DNA of 64,000 nucleotides from the NCBI GenBank assembly GCA_963728075.1, contig CAVSIP010000004.1, positions 62,001 to 126,000 of the forward strand, given 5' to 3'. Position 1 is the first letter of the stretch. Every line of letters begins with the position of its first letter. The DNA comes from CAVSIP01 sp963728075. Its GTDB lineage: Bacteria; Actinomycetota; Actinomycetes; JAFAQI01; DASSKL01. Below are positions 29,355 to 38,289 of this stretch, piece after piece. A program made the position numbers and the translations under genes. The notes below the pieces were generated by a model, which saw only the letters and a program-made list of their open reading frames with translations, was not told where the DNA came from and did not search any database.

Positions 29355-29356
29355 GC

Positions 29357-30778
29357 TCAGTTCGCCCCGTAGACGGTGCGCCCGGGCAGCTCGTCCTTGG
29401 CCAGCCGCCGCAGCAGGTGCAGGCCCTCGAGGGCGAACTCCAGCCCGGCGGCGGCCAGGCCCGGGGTCTCCGCACCCTCCTCCATGCCGAGCTTCTCCAG
29501 GATCTTCGCCAGCCCGGGCACCGGCCCGACGTTCTCCAGCAGCGTCTTGGCCGGCACCAGGTCACCGGTCTCGACGGTCGAGCCCTCCTCGAACCGGGCG
29601 AGCAGGCCGGACAGGTCCACCCCACCGAGCCGTGTACGGAAGGTGTCCGCGATCGAGCGCTTGAGCAGGTGGGCGAGGATCTCCTCCTCGCGCCCCTCCT
29701 CGCTGGCGTCGAACTCGACCTTGCCGCGCCCCACGGAGACCACGGCCGGCAGGTCGCAGACGCGGGCGACCGGGACGTCCTCCCCGGCGACGGCGGCGCG
29801 GCGCACGGCACTGGCCGCCACCGTCTCCGCGGCGGCGACGGCGAACCGCGCGGACACCCCGGAGCGCTGGTCCACGGACGGGGACTCGCGGACGTGGCGG
29901 GTGAACCGGGCGATGACCTCGACCAGGTGGTCGGGCAGCATCGCGGAGACGGCGTCCGGGCCCCAGCCGACCAGCGCCTCCTGGCGGATCAGCCGCAGCT
30001 CGTCGTCCAGGCGCAGCGGGTAGTGGGTGCGGATCTCGGCGCCGAACCGGTCCTTGAGCGGGGTGATGATGCGCCCGCGGTTGGTGTAGTCCTCCGGGTT
30101 CGCCGAGGCCACGAGCAGCAGGTCCAGCGGCAGCCGCAGGGTGTAGCCGCGGACCTGGATGTCGCGCTCCTCCAGCACGTTGAGCAGCGCCACCTGGATG
30201 CGCTCGGCGAGGTCGGGCAGCTCGTTCACGCTGAAGATGCCGCGGTTGGTCCGCGGCACCAGCCCGTAGTGGACGGTCTCCGGGTCGCCGAGGGTGCGGC
30301 CCTCCGCCACCTTGATCGGGTCGACGTCGCCGATGAGGTCGCCCACGGACACGTCCGGGGTCGCCAGCTTCTCGCCGTACCGGTCGTCGCGGTGCTTGTA
30401 GACGACCGGCGTCGCGTCGCCGTGGGAGGCGACCAGCCGGCGGCACCGGGCGCACACCGGGGAGTACGGGTGGTCGTTGATCTCGCAGCCCTCGATCACC
30501 GGGGTCCACTCGTCGAGCAGGCTGACGAGGGTACGGATCAGCCGGGTCTTGCCCTGCCCGCGCTCGCCCAGCAGCACGATGTCGTGACCGGCGAGCAGCG
30601 CGCGCTCGAGCTGCGGGAGCACCGTCTCGTCGAAGCCGAGGATGCCGGGGAACCGGTCCCCGTCCGCGGCGAGCCGGGCGAGCAGGTTGTCGCGGATCTC
30701 GGCCTTGACGGACTTGTGGACGTGTCCGGACTGGCGGAGGGCGCCGATGGTCGTGGGGGCGGGTGTGGCGGCTGTCAC
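29357..30778 (-). CDS. AAA+ ATPase, magnesium chelatase subunit I/MoxR-like
   Basis: A 473-residue ATPase. The P-loop GERGQGKTRL lies at about residue 72, FSVNELPDLAERIQVALLNVLEE holds Walker B and the sensor region, and VASANPEDYTNRGRIITPLKDRF contains sensor 1 and the arginine finger region. An insertion just after the P-loop has CEINDHPYSPVCARCRR, a C-x11-C-x2-C arrangement that probably binds zinc. The GTG at 30778 (VTAATPAPTTIGALRQSGHVH) is chosen over much longer open sequence that runs antisense to the FIST gene. Coupled to the VWA gene. Confidence 0.88.
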   Translation of the reverse strand: MTAATPAPTTIGALRQSGHVHKSVKAEIRDNLLARLAADGDRFPGILGFDETVLPQLERALLAGHDIVLLGERGQGKTRLIRTLVSLLDEWTPVIEGCEINDHPYSPVCARCRRLVASHGDATPVVYKHRDDRYGEKLATPDVSVGDLIGDVDPIKVAEGRTLGDPETVHYGLVPRTNRGIFSVNELPDLAERIQVALLNVLEERDIQVRGYTLRLPLDLLLVASANPEDYTNRGRIITPLKDRFGAEIRTHYPLRLDDELRLIRQEALVGWGPDAVSAMLPDHLVEVIARFTRHVRESPSVDQRSGVSARFAVAAAETVAASAVRRAAVAGEDVPVARVCDLPAVVSVGRGKVEFDASEEGREEEILAHLLKRSIADTFRTRLGGVDLSGLLARFEEGSTVETGDLVPAKTLLENVGPVPGLAKILEKLGMEEGAETPGLAAAGLEFALEGLHLLRRLAKDELPGRTVYGAN

Positions 30779-30841
30779 CCTGCCCACGCTATGCCCCCTC
30801 GCGGATGTGCGCGAGCGAGGGAGTGCGGGCAGGATGCGGGG

Positions 30842-32008
30842 ATGGCACGGTTCGGTGACGGGCTTGCAGTGGACCCCGACCTGCGTGTGGCGGCGGAGTC
30901 CGCCACCGCGCAGGCCCTGGCGACGCTCGACGGGGTGCCCCCCGACCTGGTCTGCGTGTTCGTCTCCGGCGACGACCCCGACCTGGTCACGGCGGCCGGG
31001 GTGCTCGCCGGCGAGCACTCCGGCGGGCAGTGCGTCATCGGGTGCAGCGCCGGCGGGGTGATCGGGGCCGGCCGGGGCGTGGAGGCCACGCCGGCGGTCA
31101 GCGTCTGGGCCGGGGTGCTGCCCGGCGCGAGCGTCCGCGGGTTCTCGCTGGAGACCACCCGTACGCCGCGCGGCATGGCGGTCACGGGGCTGCCGCAGCC
31201 GGAGCCCGACGACCGGTTCATCGTCCTGCTGGCCGACCCGTACTCGTTTCCCGCCGACGGTTTCGTCCAGCGGTCCAACGACGCCCTCGACGTGCCGATC
31301 GTCGGCGGCCTGGCGAGCGGGACCGCCGGGCCGGGCAGCACGCGGCTGTTCCTCGGCGGGCGGCCCGTGGCGATGGGAGCGGTCGGTGCCGTGCTCGGTG
31401 GCGAGGTCACCGCGCGCTCCGTGGTGAGCCAGGGCTGCCGGCCGATCGGGCCGGAGATGATCGTGACCGCGGCGGCCGGCAACGTCGTGCTCGAGCTCGC
31501 AGGGACGCCGGCGCTGGTGAAGCTGCAGGAGATCGTCGACGAGATCGACCCGCTCGACCGCGCGCTGGTCGAGCAGGGGCTGCAGCTCGGCATCGTCATG
31601 GACGAGTACGCCGAGACGCACGAGCAGGGCGACTTCGTCGTACGCGGGATCGCCGGTGCGGACCAGGACCGGATGGCGATCGTCGTCGGCGACCTGGTCG
31701 ACGTCGGCCGCACCGTGCGCTTCCACGTGCGCGACGCGGGTGCCGCCGACGCGGACCTGGACCGGGTGCTGGAGCGGCTCCGGCAGGCCAGCGGGTGGAC
31801 CGACGTGGGCGGGGCGCTGCTGTTCAGCTGCAACGGCCGGGGTCGCACGCTGTTCCCCACGGCCGACCACGACGTCGAGGCGGTCCGCCGCGCGCTGCAG
31901 CCGGTCGGGGTCGGCGGGTTCTTCGCCGGCGGGGAGATCGGACCGGTCGCCGGGCGCAACTACGTCCACGGGTTCAGCGCGTCGATCCTCGCCTTCGAGG
32001 GCCGCTGA
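30842..32008 (+). CDS. FIST domain sensory protein
   Basis: A 388-residue cytoplasmic protein with FIST_N (about 35-200; CVFVSGDDPDLVTAA, VIGCSAGGVIG) and FIST_C (about 205-365; LVEQGLQLGIVMDEY, ALLFSCNGRGR, GGFFAGGEIGP). FIST domains are thought to sense small ligands, possibly amino acids. Here the domain stands alone, with no kinase or cyclase output. Its stop overlaps the ROK gene start by 1 bp. It is divergent from the AAA/VWA operon across 63 bp containing nested inverted repeats. Confidence 0.88.
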   Translation: MARFGDGLAVDPDLRVAAESATAQALATLDGVPPDLVCVFVSGDDPDLVTAAGVLAGEHSGGQCVIGCSAGGVIGAGRGVEATPAVSVWAGVLPGASVRGFSLETTRTPRGMAVTGLPQPEPDDRFIVLLADPYSFPADGFVQRSNDALDVPIVGGLASGTAGPGSTRLFLGGRPVAMGAVGAVLGGEVTARSVVSQGCRPIGPEMIVTAAAGNVVLELAGTPALVKLQEIVDEIDPLDRALVEQGLQLGIVMDEYAETHEQGDFVVRGIAGADQDRMAIVVGDLVDVGRTVRFHVRDAGAADADLDRVLERLRQASGWTDVGGALLFSCNGRGRTLFPTADHDVEAVRRALQPVGVGGFFAGGEIGPVAGRNYVHGFSASILAFEGR

Positions 32009-32949
32009 TGGCCGACGACCCGTTCGTCCTCGCCGTGGACATCGGCGGGACGAAGCTGGCCGCCGGGCGGGTGGACGGCGGTGGGCGCGTCGTCGCCCGC
32101 GCCGGTGTCCCGACCCCGGCGACGTCCGACGCGCAGGAGCTGTGGCGGACGCTCACCGGGCTGGTCGACCAGGTGTGCGCCGGTGAGCGCCCGGCGGGGG
32201 TCGGCGTGGGCTGCGGCGGCCCGATGCGCTGGCCGTCCGGCGAGGTGTCACCGCTGAACATCCCGGCCTGGCGGGACTTCCCGCTCCGCGACCGCCTGCG
32301 CGAACGCTCGGGTGCCGGCGTACCGGTCCGGGTGCACAACGACGCGGTCTGCCTCGCCGTCGCGGAGCACTGGCGCGGCGCCGGCGCGGGGACGGGCGTG
32401 TTCCTCGGCATGGTGATCTCGACGGGTGTGGGCGGCGGGCTCGTCGTCGCCGACCGGGTGGTCGACGGGCGCACGGGCAACGCGGGGCACGTCGGGCACG
32501 TGGTCGTCGACCCGCACGGTCCGCCGTGCGCGTGCGGCGGGTACGGGTGCCTGGAGGCGATCGCGAGCGGGCCGTCGACGGCGGCGTGGGCGCAGCGCGA
32601 GGGCTGGCAGCCGCGGGACGGCGTCGCGACCGGCCGGGCGGTCGCCGACGACGCGGCACGGGGGCACCCGGTGGCGGTCGCCGCGCTCACCCGGGCCGGG
32701 CAGGCGATCGGGGTGGGGCTGGCATCGGTGGCGCACCTGCTGGAGGTGGAGGCCGTCGCGGTCGGCGGCGGGCTGGCGCAGGCCGGCCGGCTGCTGTTCG
32801 GGCCGCTGGAGGAGGCCTTCCACCGCCATGCGCACATGGACTTCGCCCGGACCTGCCGGGTCGTCCCGGCGCAGCTCGGGCAGGACGCCGGCCTGGTCGG
32901 CGCCGCCGCCCTCGTCCTCGCCGGCGACCGCTACTGGACCGGCGACTGA
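32008..32949 (+). CDS. ROK family sugar kinase
   Basis: Predicted glucokinase or N-acylhexosamine kinase of 313 residues. The ATP-binding motif is AVDIGGTKLAAGRV (about 8-21), the substrate motif is RVHNDAVCLAVAE, and the ROK zinc site is CACGGYGCLEAIASG (about 170-184). No N-terminal DNA-binding domain is present, so this is the kinase rather than the repressor branch. The start codon ATGA overlaps the FIST stop. Confidence 0.88.
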   Translation: MADDPFVLAVDIGGTKLAAGRVDGGGRVVARAGVPTPATSDAQELWRTLTGLVDQVCAGERPAGVGVGCGGPMRWPSGEVSPLNIPAWRDFPLRDRLRERSGAGVPVRVHNDAVCLAVAEHWRGAGAGTGVFLGMVISTGVGGGLVVADRVVDGRTGNAGHVGHVVVDPHGPPCACGGYGCLEAIASGPSTAAWAQREGWQPRDGVATGRAVADDAARGHPVAVAALTRAGQAIGVGLASVAHLLEVEAVAVGGGLAQAGRLLFGPLEEAFHRHAHMDFARTCRVVPAQLGQDAGLVGAAALVLAGDRYWTGD

Positions 32950-32990
32950 CCGGCGGCAGGCTGCCCGCTTGCAGGTTGATCTGTCTCGCA

Positions 32991-33030
32991 GCCGTACGGC
33001 GACTGCGGGGCGGGCGCCGTACGGCCGCAG
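32991..33030. terminator. GC-rich palindromes between ROK and MFS genes
   Basis: GCCGTACGGC occurs twice (32991-33000 and 33016-33025), and CTGCGG/CCGCAG (33003-33008, 33025-33030) can fold over the second copy. It is placed between two convergent genes, so a bidirectional terminator role is plausible. Confidence 0.4.
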
Positions 33031-33041
33031 CCCGCGTACGG

Positions 33042-34658
33042 TCAGTCGCCGCCGGCGGCGGCGGCCGCGGCGTGCTCGGCCGCTCCGCCGGGGCTGGCGG
33101 CCGCAGCCTCCGCAGCGGGCGCCGTGGGCGCCCCGCGGAGCTCGACGTCCTGGAGGAACAGGGCGATGACGAAGCCGACGACCGCGACCGGCACCCCGGC
33201 CCAGAACACGACGTGCAGCGAGCGGACGAACGCCTCGACGATCGCGTGGTGGACCACCGGGAACTGGTGCCCGATCTGCTTGAGCTGCTCGGGGGAGATG
33301 CTCATCGCGTTGCCCTTGAACCGGTCGGTCGCCCCCGGCGGCAGCAGCCGTGCGAACCAGTAGTCCAGCCGGCTGGCGAGGATCGCGCCGAACAGCGCGG
33401 TGCCGAACGACCCGCCCATGGACCGGAAGAAGTTCACGGCCCCCGTGGCCGCGCCCATGTCGCGGAACGGTACGGCGTTCTGCACCGCGAGGGTCAGGAC
33501 CGGCATGATCATGCCGACCCCGACGCCCAGGCAGAACATGAAGACGCCGGCCACGACGTACGACGTGGTGAGGTCCAGGTGCGTGAGCAGGTACATGCCG
33601 GTCGCCATCAGCGCTGCGCCGACGATGGGGAACATCCGGTACCGGCCGATGTGGCTGATCAGCCGCCCGGAGCCGATCGACGCGGACAGCACGCCCAGCA
33701 TCATCGGCACCATGAGCAGACCGGACTCGGTCGCGGTCGCGCCCCGGACCAGCTGCCAGTACAGCGGCAGGAAGATCACCGAGCCGAACATCCCGAGCCC
33801 GACGACGAACGCAAGCGTGTTGGTGACCGAGAACACCGAGTTGCGGAACAGTCGGGGCGGCAGGATCGGCTCCGGCACCCGCCGCTCCCACAGCACGAAC
33901 AGCGTGACGAGGACGGCACCGGCGGCACCGAGGCTGATGATGACGGGGGAGTCCCAGGGGTACTGCGACCCGCCCCAGACGGTGACCAGCAGCAGCGCGC
34001 TGACCCCGGAGACCATCAACGCGGAGCCGGCGTAGTCGACGGCGTGGTTGCGCCGCTCGAACGGGTAGTTGAGCACCGCGCTCGTGACCACCAGCGCGAC
34101 CACGCCGATGGGCAGGTTGATGTAGAACACCCACCGCCACGACAGGTGGTCGACGAACGCGCCGCCGAGCAGCGGGCCGGCCACGCTGGAGATCGCGAAC
34201 ACCGCGCCGAAGAACCCCTGGTAGCGCCCGCGGTCGCGGGGGCTGACCACGTCGCCGATGATGGTGAACGCGAGCGTCATGAGGCCGCCGGCGCCGAGGC
34301 CCTGGATCGCCCGGAACAGGATCAGCTCGCCCATGTTCTGGCTGATGCCGGACAGCACCGAGCCGATCAGGAAGATCACGATCGCGGCCTGGAAGATCGG
34401 CCGCCGGCCGTACAGGTCGGAGATCTTCCCGTACAGCGGCGTGGACGCGGTCGACGTCAGCAGGTACGCGGTGACCACCCAGGACAGGTGCTCGTAGCCG
34501 CCGAGGTCCGACACGATGGTCGGCAGAGCGGTGGAGACGATGGTCTGGTCCAGCGCGGCGAGCAGCATGCCCAGCATGAGGCCACCGAAGATGACCATGA
34601 TCTGGCGGTGGCTCAGGTGGAACGACGGCTCGTGCGGGTCGCGGGCGGGCGCGGTCAT
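33042..34658 (-). CDS. DHA2 family MFS drug efflux transporter (EmrB/QacA type)
   Basis: A 538-residue protein with 14 predicted membrane helices. Hallmarks are LDQTIVSTALPTIVSDLGG in helix 1, the loop GKISDLYGRRPIF, and WRWVFYINLPIGV in motif C context. It probably exports lipophilic drugs or metabolites with proton exchange. The start ATG overlaps the stop of the upstream marR gene by 4 bp, forming a classic repressor-pump operon. The C-terminus is an Ala/Gly-rich tail. Confidence 0.9.
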   Translation of the reverse strand: MTAPARDPHEPSFHLSHRQIMVIFGGLMLGMLLAALDQTIVSTALPTIVSDLGGYEHLSWVVTAYLLTSTASTPLYGKISDLYGRRPIFQAAIVIFLIGSVLSGISQNMGELILFRAIQGLGAGGLMTLAFTIIGDVVSPRDRGRYQGFFGAVFAISSVAGPLLGGAFVDHLSWRWVFYINLPIGVVALVVTSAVLNYPFERRNHAVDYAGSALMVSGVSALLLVTVWGGSQYPWDSPVIISLGAAGAVLVTLFVLWERRVPEPILPPRLFRNSVFSVTNTLAFVVGLGMFGSVIFLPLYWQLVRGATATESGLLMVPMMLGVLSASIGSGRLISHIGRYRMFPIVGAALMATGMYLLTHLDLTTSYVVAGVFMFCLGVGVGMIMPVLTLAVQNAVPFRDMGAATGAVNFFRSMGGSFGTALFGAILASRLDYWFARLLPPGATDRFKGNAMSISPEQLKQIGHQFPVVHHAIVEAFVRSLHVVFWAGVPVAVVGFVIALFLQDVELRGAPTAPAAEAAAASPGGAAEHAAAAAAGGD

Positions 34659-35119
34659 GCGGGCTGCTCCAGGGCGAGGTCAGGTCCGAGGTCGTCGGCG
34701 AGGCGGGTGAGCAGGTCGGTGAGGCGGTCGCGGTCCTCGGGGGACCAGTCGGACAGTGCGCGGGCGAGCAGCTGCTGCCGCCCGGCGCGCATGTCGTCGA
34801 GCAGCTCGCGCCCGGCCTCGTTCACCGTCAGCCGGCAGGCGCGACCGTCGTCGGGGTCGGTGCCGCGGTCGAGCAGTCCCGCGTCCTCGAGGTGGCGGGC
34901 CTGCCGGCTCACCGTGGACAGGTCGACGCCGAGCGCCGCGGCGAGGTCGGACGGGCGGGCGTCGCCGAGGTCGGCGAGCCGGGCGAGCAGCGCGAAACCG
35001 GCGCGGTCGACGGGCGCGCCGGCGGCGTACGTCGCGACACGCAGGCTCCATACGGTGCGCGCGACGCGGGAGAGGGCACTCTCCAGGTCGGCGAGCCGTG
35101 CAGGTGTGCGGCCGGGCAT
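34655..35119 (-). CDS. MarR family transcriptional regulator
   Basis: A 154-residue winged-helix repressor. The recognition region DLAAALGVDLSTVSRQARHLEDAGLLDR (about residues 58-85) is followed by the wing DPDDGRACRLTVNEAG. It probably represses its own operon with the DHA2 pump, with release by pump substrates. A TTGTAACAA-centred palindrome just upstream (35145-35159) is the likely operator. Confidence 0.9.
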   Translation of the reverse strand: MPGRTPARLADLESALSRVARTVWSLRVATYAAGAPVDRAGFALLARLADLGDARPSDLAAALGVDLSTVSRQARHLEDAGLLDRGTDPDDGRACRLTVNEAGRELLDDMRAGRQQLLARALSDWSPEDRDRLTDLLTRLADDLGPDLALEQPA

Positions 35120-35141
35120 GCGATTCCTCGGGAGGGGCTAG

Positions 35142-36380
35142 ATGGTTGTAACAAGCAACTATAGGGCACCGGGGGACCTCGTTGCTCCCGAGGACGTCGA
35201 GGCCGCCCGCACGGTGCTCGAGGGGGTGGCGCGCGTCACTCCCGTCGTCGCGTCCCGGCCGCTGTCGGAGCGGGCCGGGGGCCCGGTGTGGTTCAAGTGC
35301 GAGAACGTCCAGCGCGCCGGCTCGTTCAAGATCCGCGGCGCGTACGTACGCATCGCCCGGCTCTCCGACGACGAACGCGCCCGCGGGGTCGTCGCGGCGA
35401 GCGCGGGCAACCACGCGCAGGGTGTGGCGCTGGCGGCGTCCCTGCTCGGCACCCGGTCGGTCGTCTTCATGCCGGAGAACGCCCCGCTACCGAAGGTGGA
35501 GGCCACCCGCGGGTACGGCGCGGACGTGCGCGCGTACGGCACCACCGTGGACGAGGCGCTGCAGGAGGCCGGGCGGTACGCCGAGGAGACCGGCGCCGTG
35601 CTCGTCCACCCGTTCGACCACCATGACGTCATCGCCGGGCAGGGCACGGTCGGCCTCGAGCTGCTCGAGCAGGTGCCGGACCTGCGTACGGTCGTCGTCC
35701 CGCTCGGCGGTGGGGGGCTGGTGAGCGGGATCGCCGCGGTGCTCAAGCGCCGCAACCCCGGCGTACGGGTGGTCGGCGTGCAGGCGGACGCGGCCGCTGC
35801 CTGGCCGCAGTCCCTCGCCGCGGGGCACCCCGTACCGGTGTCCGGCATGGCGACGATGGCGGACGGCATCGCGGTCGGCCGCCCGGGCGAGGTGACGTTC
35901 GCGCACGTCCGCGAGCTGGTGGACGACGTCGTCACCGTGTCGGAGGAGTCCCTGTCGCGGGCGCTGCTGCTGTGCCTGGAGCGGTCCAAGCTGCTCGTCG
36001 AGCCGGCCGGCGCCGCCGGCGTCGCCGCGGTGATGGACGAGCCGCGGGCGTACGAGACACCCGCCGTCGTGCTGGTCTCCGGCGGCAACATCGACCCGGT
36101 GCTGCTCATGCGCCTGCTCCGGCACGGTATGGCGGCGGCCGGCCGCTACCTGTCGTTCCGGCTGCGCATCCCGGACCGTCCCGGCGAGCTCGCCGCGCTG
36201 CTGGAGAAGCTGGCCGACGTGGGCGCCAACGTCCTCGACATCGAGCACCAGCGCACCGGGCCGCGCCTGCACGTCGACGAGGTCGAGGTCGAGCTGACCC
36301 TCGAGACCCGCGGGAGCCGGCACTGCGACGAGGTGCTCGCCCGCCTGCGCGAGGCGGGCTACCCGCTCGTGTTCGGCTGA
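35142..36380 (+). CDS. ilvA: Threonine dehydratase (threonine ammonia-lyase) with ACT domain
   Basis: PLP enzyme converting threonine to 2-oxobutyrate, for isoleucine synthesis or catabolism. The 412 residues include the PLP Lys in GSFKIRGAY (about residue 65), ASAGNHAQGVA, the glycine loop VPLGGGGLVSGI, and a single C-terminal ACT domain (about 330-410; RIPDRPGELAALLEKLADVGANV). The ATG at 35142 has GGGAGGGG 6 nt upstream. The putative MarR operator lies in its first codons. Confidence 0.92.
   Translation: MVVTSNYRAPGDLVAPEDVEAARTVLEGVARVTPVVASRPLSERAGGPVWFKCENVQRAGSFKIRGAYVRIARLSDDERARGVVAASAGNHAQGVALAASLLGTRSVVFMPENAPLPKVEATRGYGADVRAYGTTVDEALQEAGRYAEETGAVLVHPFDHHDVIAGQGTVGLELLEQVPDLRTVVVPLGGGGLVSGIAAVLKRRNPGVRVVGVQADAAAAWPQSLAAGHPVPVSGMATMADGIAVGRPGEVTFAHVRELVDDVVTVSEESLSRALLLCLERSKLLVEPAGAAGVAAVMDEPRAYETPAVVLVSGGNIDPVLLMRLLRHGMAAAGRYLSFRLRIPDRPGELAALLEKLADVGANVLDIEHQRTGPRLHVDEVEVELTLETRGSRHCDEVLARLREAGYPLVFG
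35145..35159. promoter_or_regulatory. Putative MarR operator GTTG-N7-CAAC
   Basis: GTTGTAACAAGCAAC has complementary GTTG/CAAC ends and a TTGTAACAA palindromic core, like MarR-family sites. It begins 4 nt into the ilvA coding start. On the minus strand it overlaps TATAGT (plus-strand complement 35158-35163), a plausible -10 for marR. Binding would therefore block marR transcription and could also affect ilvA initiation. Confidence 0.5.
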
Positions 36381-36410
36381 GCCCCGTCCCCACGTTGATC
36401 TGTCTCACGG

Positions 36411-36471
36411 GGGCGTTGGCGCGGGATCTGGAACTCGTACGGCGTGTCGTCCAGCGTTGGCGCCAACGCCC
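36411..36471. repeat. 12-bp inverted repeat and 16-bp palindrome between ilvA and hpd
   Basis: GGGCGTTGGCGC (36411-36422) is matched by GCGCCAACGCCC (36460-36471). The right copy is itself the core of the perfect palindrome GCGTTGGCGCCAACGC (36454-36469). The convergent setting suggests termination. The left arm follows the 13-mer GTTGATCTGTCTC (36394-36406), which recurs elsewhere in the window. Confidence 0.55.
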
Positions 36472-36518
36472 GAGAGGGGGGGGCGAGCCGGGACGGACCG
36501 GGCGGGGACGGGCGGGGG

Positions 36519-37655
36519 TCAGAGGTTGCCGCGGCGCTCCTGCTCGCGCTCGATCGCCTCGAACAGCGCCTTGAAGTTGCCCTTGCCGAAGCCGAGCGAC
36601 CCGTGCCGCTCGATCAGCTCGAAGAACACCGTCGGGCGGTCCTGGACCGGCTTGGTGAAGATCTGCAGCAGGTAGCCGTCCTCGTCCCGGTCGACGAGGA
36701 TCTTGCGCGCCTGCAGCTCGGTGATCGGTACGCGGACCTCGCCGATCCGCTCGCGCAGCTCCGCGTCCTCGTAGTAGCTGTCCGGGGTGTCGAGGAAGGC
36801 CACCCCGCGCTCGCGCATCGCGTCGACGGTGCGGAGGATGTCGTTCGTGGCCAGCGCGATGTGCTGGACGCCGGGGCCGCCGTAGAACTCGAGGTACTCG
36901 TCGATCTGGCTCTTGCGCTTGCCCTGCGCGGGCTCGTTGAGCGGGAACTTCACCTTCCGCGAGCCGTCGGCGACCACCTTGCTCATCAGCGCGGAGTACT
37001 CGGTGGCGATGTCGTCCCCGACGAACTCCTTCATGTTCGAAAAGCCCATGACCCGGTGGTAGAAGCCCACCCACTCGTCCATCCGGCCGAGCTCGACGTT
37101 GCCCACCACGTGGTCGACCGCCTGGAACAGCCGCCGGTCGGGCGGGGCCACGAGCGGCTCGCGCGCTACGTACCCCGGCAGGAACGGCCCGGCGTAGTCC
37201 CCGCACTCGACCAGCGTGTGCCGGGTCTCCCCGTACGTCGCGATCGCCGCGGTCACCACCCGGCCCTGCTCGTCCTCGGCGACGGCGGGCTCGGCGAGCC
37301 CCCGCGCCCCCCGCTCGAGCGCGAGTGCGTACGCCGCCGCGGCGTCCGGGACCTGCAGCGCGACGTCCACCACACCGTCGCCGTGCCGGGCGACGTGCTC
37401 GCCGACCTCGGTGCCCGCGCGCACCTCGCCGGTGACGACGAACCGCGCCGAGCCGGACTCCAGCACGTACGACGCCGTGTCGCGGGAGCCGTTCTCCGGG
37501 CCCCGGTACGCGGTGACCCGCATGCCGAGCGCGGTCGAGTAGAAGTGCGCGGCCTGCCGCGCGTTGCCCACGGCGAAGCGCACGTGGTGCACGCCCTGCA
37601 CGGGGAAGTCGTCCTGCTGGCGCGCCGCGGTGCGGGTCTCGCTGGTCTGCGTCAT
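36519..37655 (-). CDS. hpd: 4-hydroxyphenylpyruvate dioxygenase
   Basis: Fe(II) enzyme converting 4-hydroxyphenylpyruvate to homogentisate in tyrosine breakdown. The 378 residues form two vicinal-oxygen-chelate domains. The iron ligands are expected at His in AVDHVVGNV (about residue 180), His in GVQHIALATND (about 265) and Glu in TVFFELIERHG (about 345). The C-terminal GFGKGNFKALFEAIEREQ is typical. No homogentisate dioxygenase gene is adjacent. Confidence 0.94.
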   Translation of the reverse strand: MTQTSETRTAARQQDDFPVQGVHHVRFAVGNARQAAHFYSTALGMRVTAYRGPENGSRDTASYVLESGSARFVVTGEVRAGTEVGEHVARHGDGVVDVALQVPDAAAAYALALERGARGLAEPAVAEDEQGRVVTAAIATYGETRHTLVECGDYAGPFLPGYVAREPLVAPPDRRLFQAVDHVVGNVELGRMDEWVGFYHRVMGFSNMKEFVGDDIATEYSALMSKVVADGSRKVKFPLNEPAQGKRKSQIDEYLEFYGGPGVQHIALATNDILRTVDAMRERGVAFLDTPDSYYEDAELRERIGEVRVPITELQARKILVDRDEDGYLLQIFTKPVQDRPTVFFELIERHGSLGFGKGNFKALFEAIEREQERRGNL

Positions 37656-37700
37656 CCGGGCCTCCGGGGGTCCGGCCCGCCGGGCGGCCGCGTGCCGGGA

Positions 37701-38201
37701 TCAGCCGGTGTACGGCCGGGCGGCGAGCACCTTCACGGTCATGGTGTTGCCGTTCGGGAGCTGGTAGCTCGTCTCCTCGCCGACCTTCTTACCCGTCAGC
37801 GCCTGTCCGAGCGGGGACTGGGCCGAGTAGACGGCGAGGTCGTCGTTGCCGAGGGCCTCCTCGCGGCTGCCGAGCAGGAACTCCTCCTGGTCGCCGTCCG
37901 GGAACTCGATCTGGACGACCATGCCCGGGCCGGCGACGCCCTCGGTGACGGGCGGCTCGCCGACCTGCGCCTCGCGCAGCAGCCGGGTGAGCTGGCGGAT
38001 GCGGGCCTCCTGCTTGCCCTGCTCCTCCTTGGCGGCGTGGTAGCCGCCGTTCTCCCGCAGGTCGCCCTCGGCGCGCGCGGCCTCGATCTTCTTGGCGATC
38101 TCCGTACGCCCGGGGCCGGCCAGGTGGTCGAGCTCGGCCTTCAGCCGGTCGTACGCCTCCTGGGTCAGCCAGGTGGCGCTCGTCTCGGTTGCCTCGGTCA
38201 T
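37701..38201 (-). CDS. greA: Transcription elongation factor GreA
   Basis: Rescues backtracked RNA polymerase by stimulating transcript cleavage in the secondary channel. The 166 residues comprise an N-terminal antiparallel coiled coil (about 15-85; DRLKAELDHLAGPGRTEIAKKI) whose tip carries acidic residues in ARAEGDLRENGGYHAAKEEQG, and a C-terminal FKBP-like globule with SPLGQALTGKKVGEE. It is divergent from mca. Confidence 0.95.
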   Translation of the reverse strand: MTEATETSATWLTQEAYDRLKAELDHLAGPGRTEIAKKIEAARAEGDLRENGGYHAAKEEQGKQEARIRQLTRLLREAQVGEPPVTEGVAGPGMVVQIEFPDGDQEEFLLGSREEALGNDDLAVYSAQSPLGQALTGKKVGEETSYQLPNGNTMTVKVLAARPYTG

Positions 38202-38289
38202 CCTTGGAGGCTAACAGCGAACCGGGTGGGAAGCCGCTGGCGAACTTCGCGGTTCTATGGTCTTGCGAGCATGCCGGGAGGAGTGGACG

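Noticed and set aside
29303..30841. Plus-strand frame fused upstream of the FIST gene
   Set aside because: Antisense to the AAA+ ATPase gene. The FIST homology starts at the ATG at 30842.
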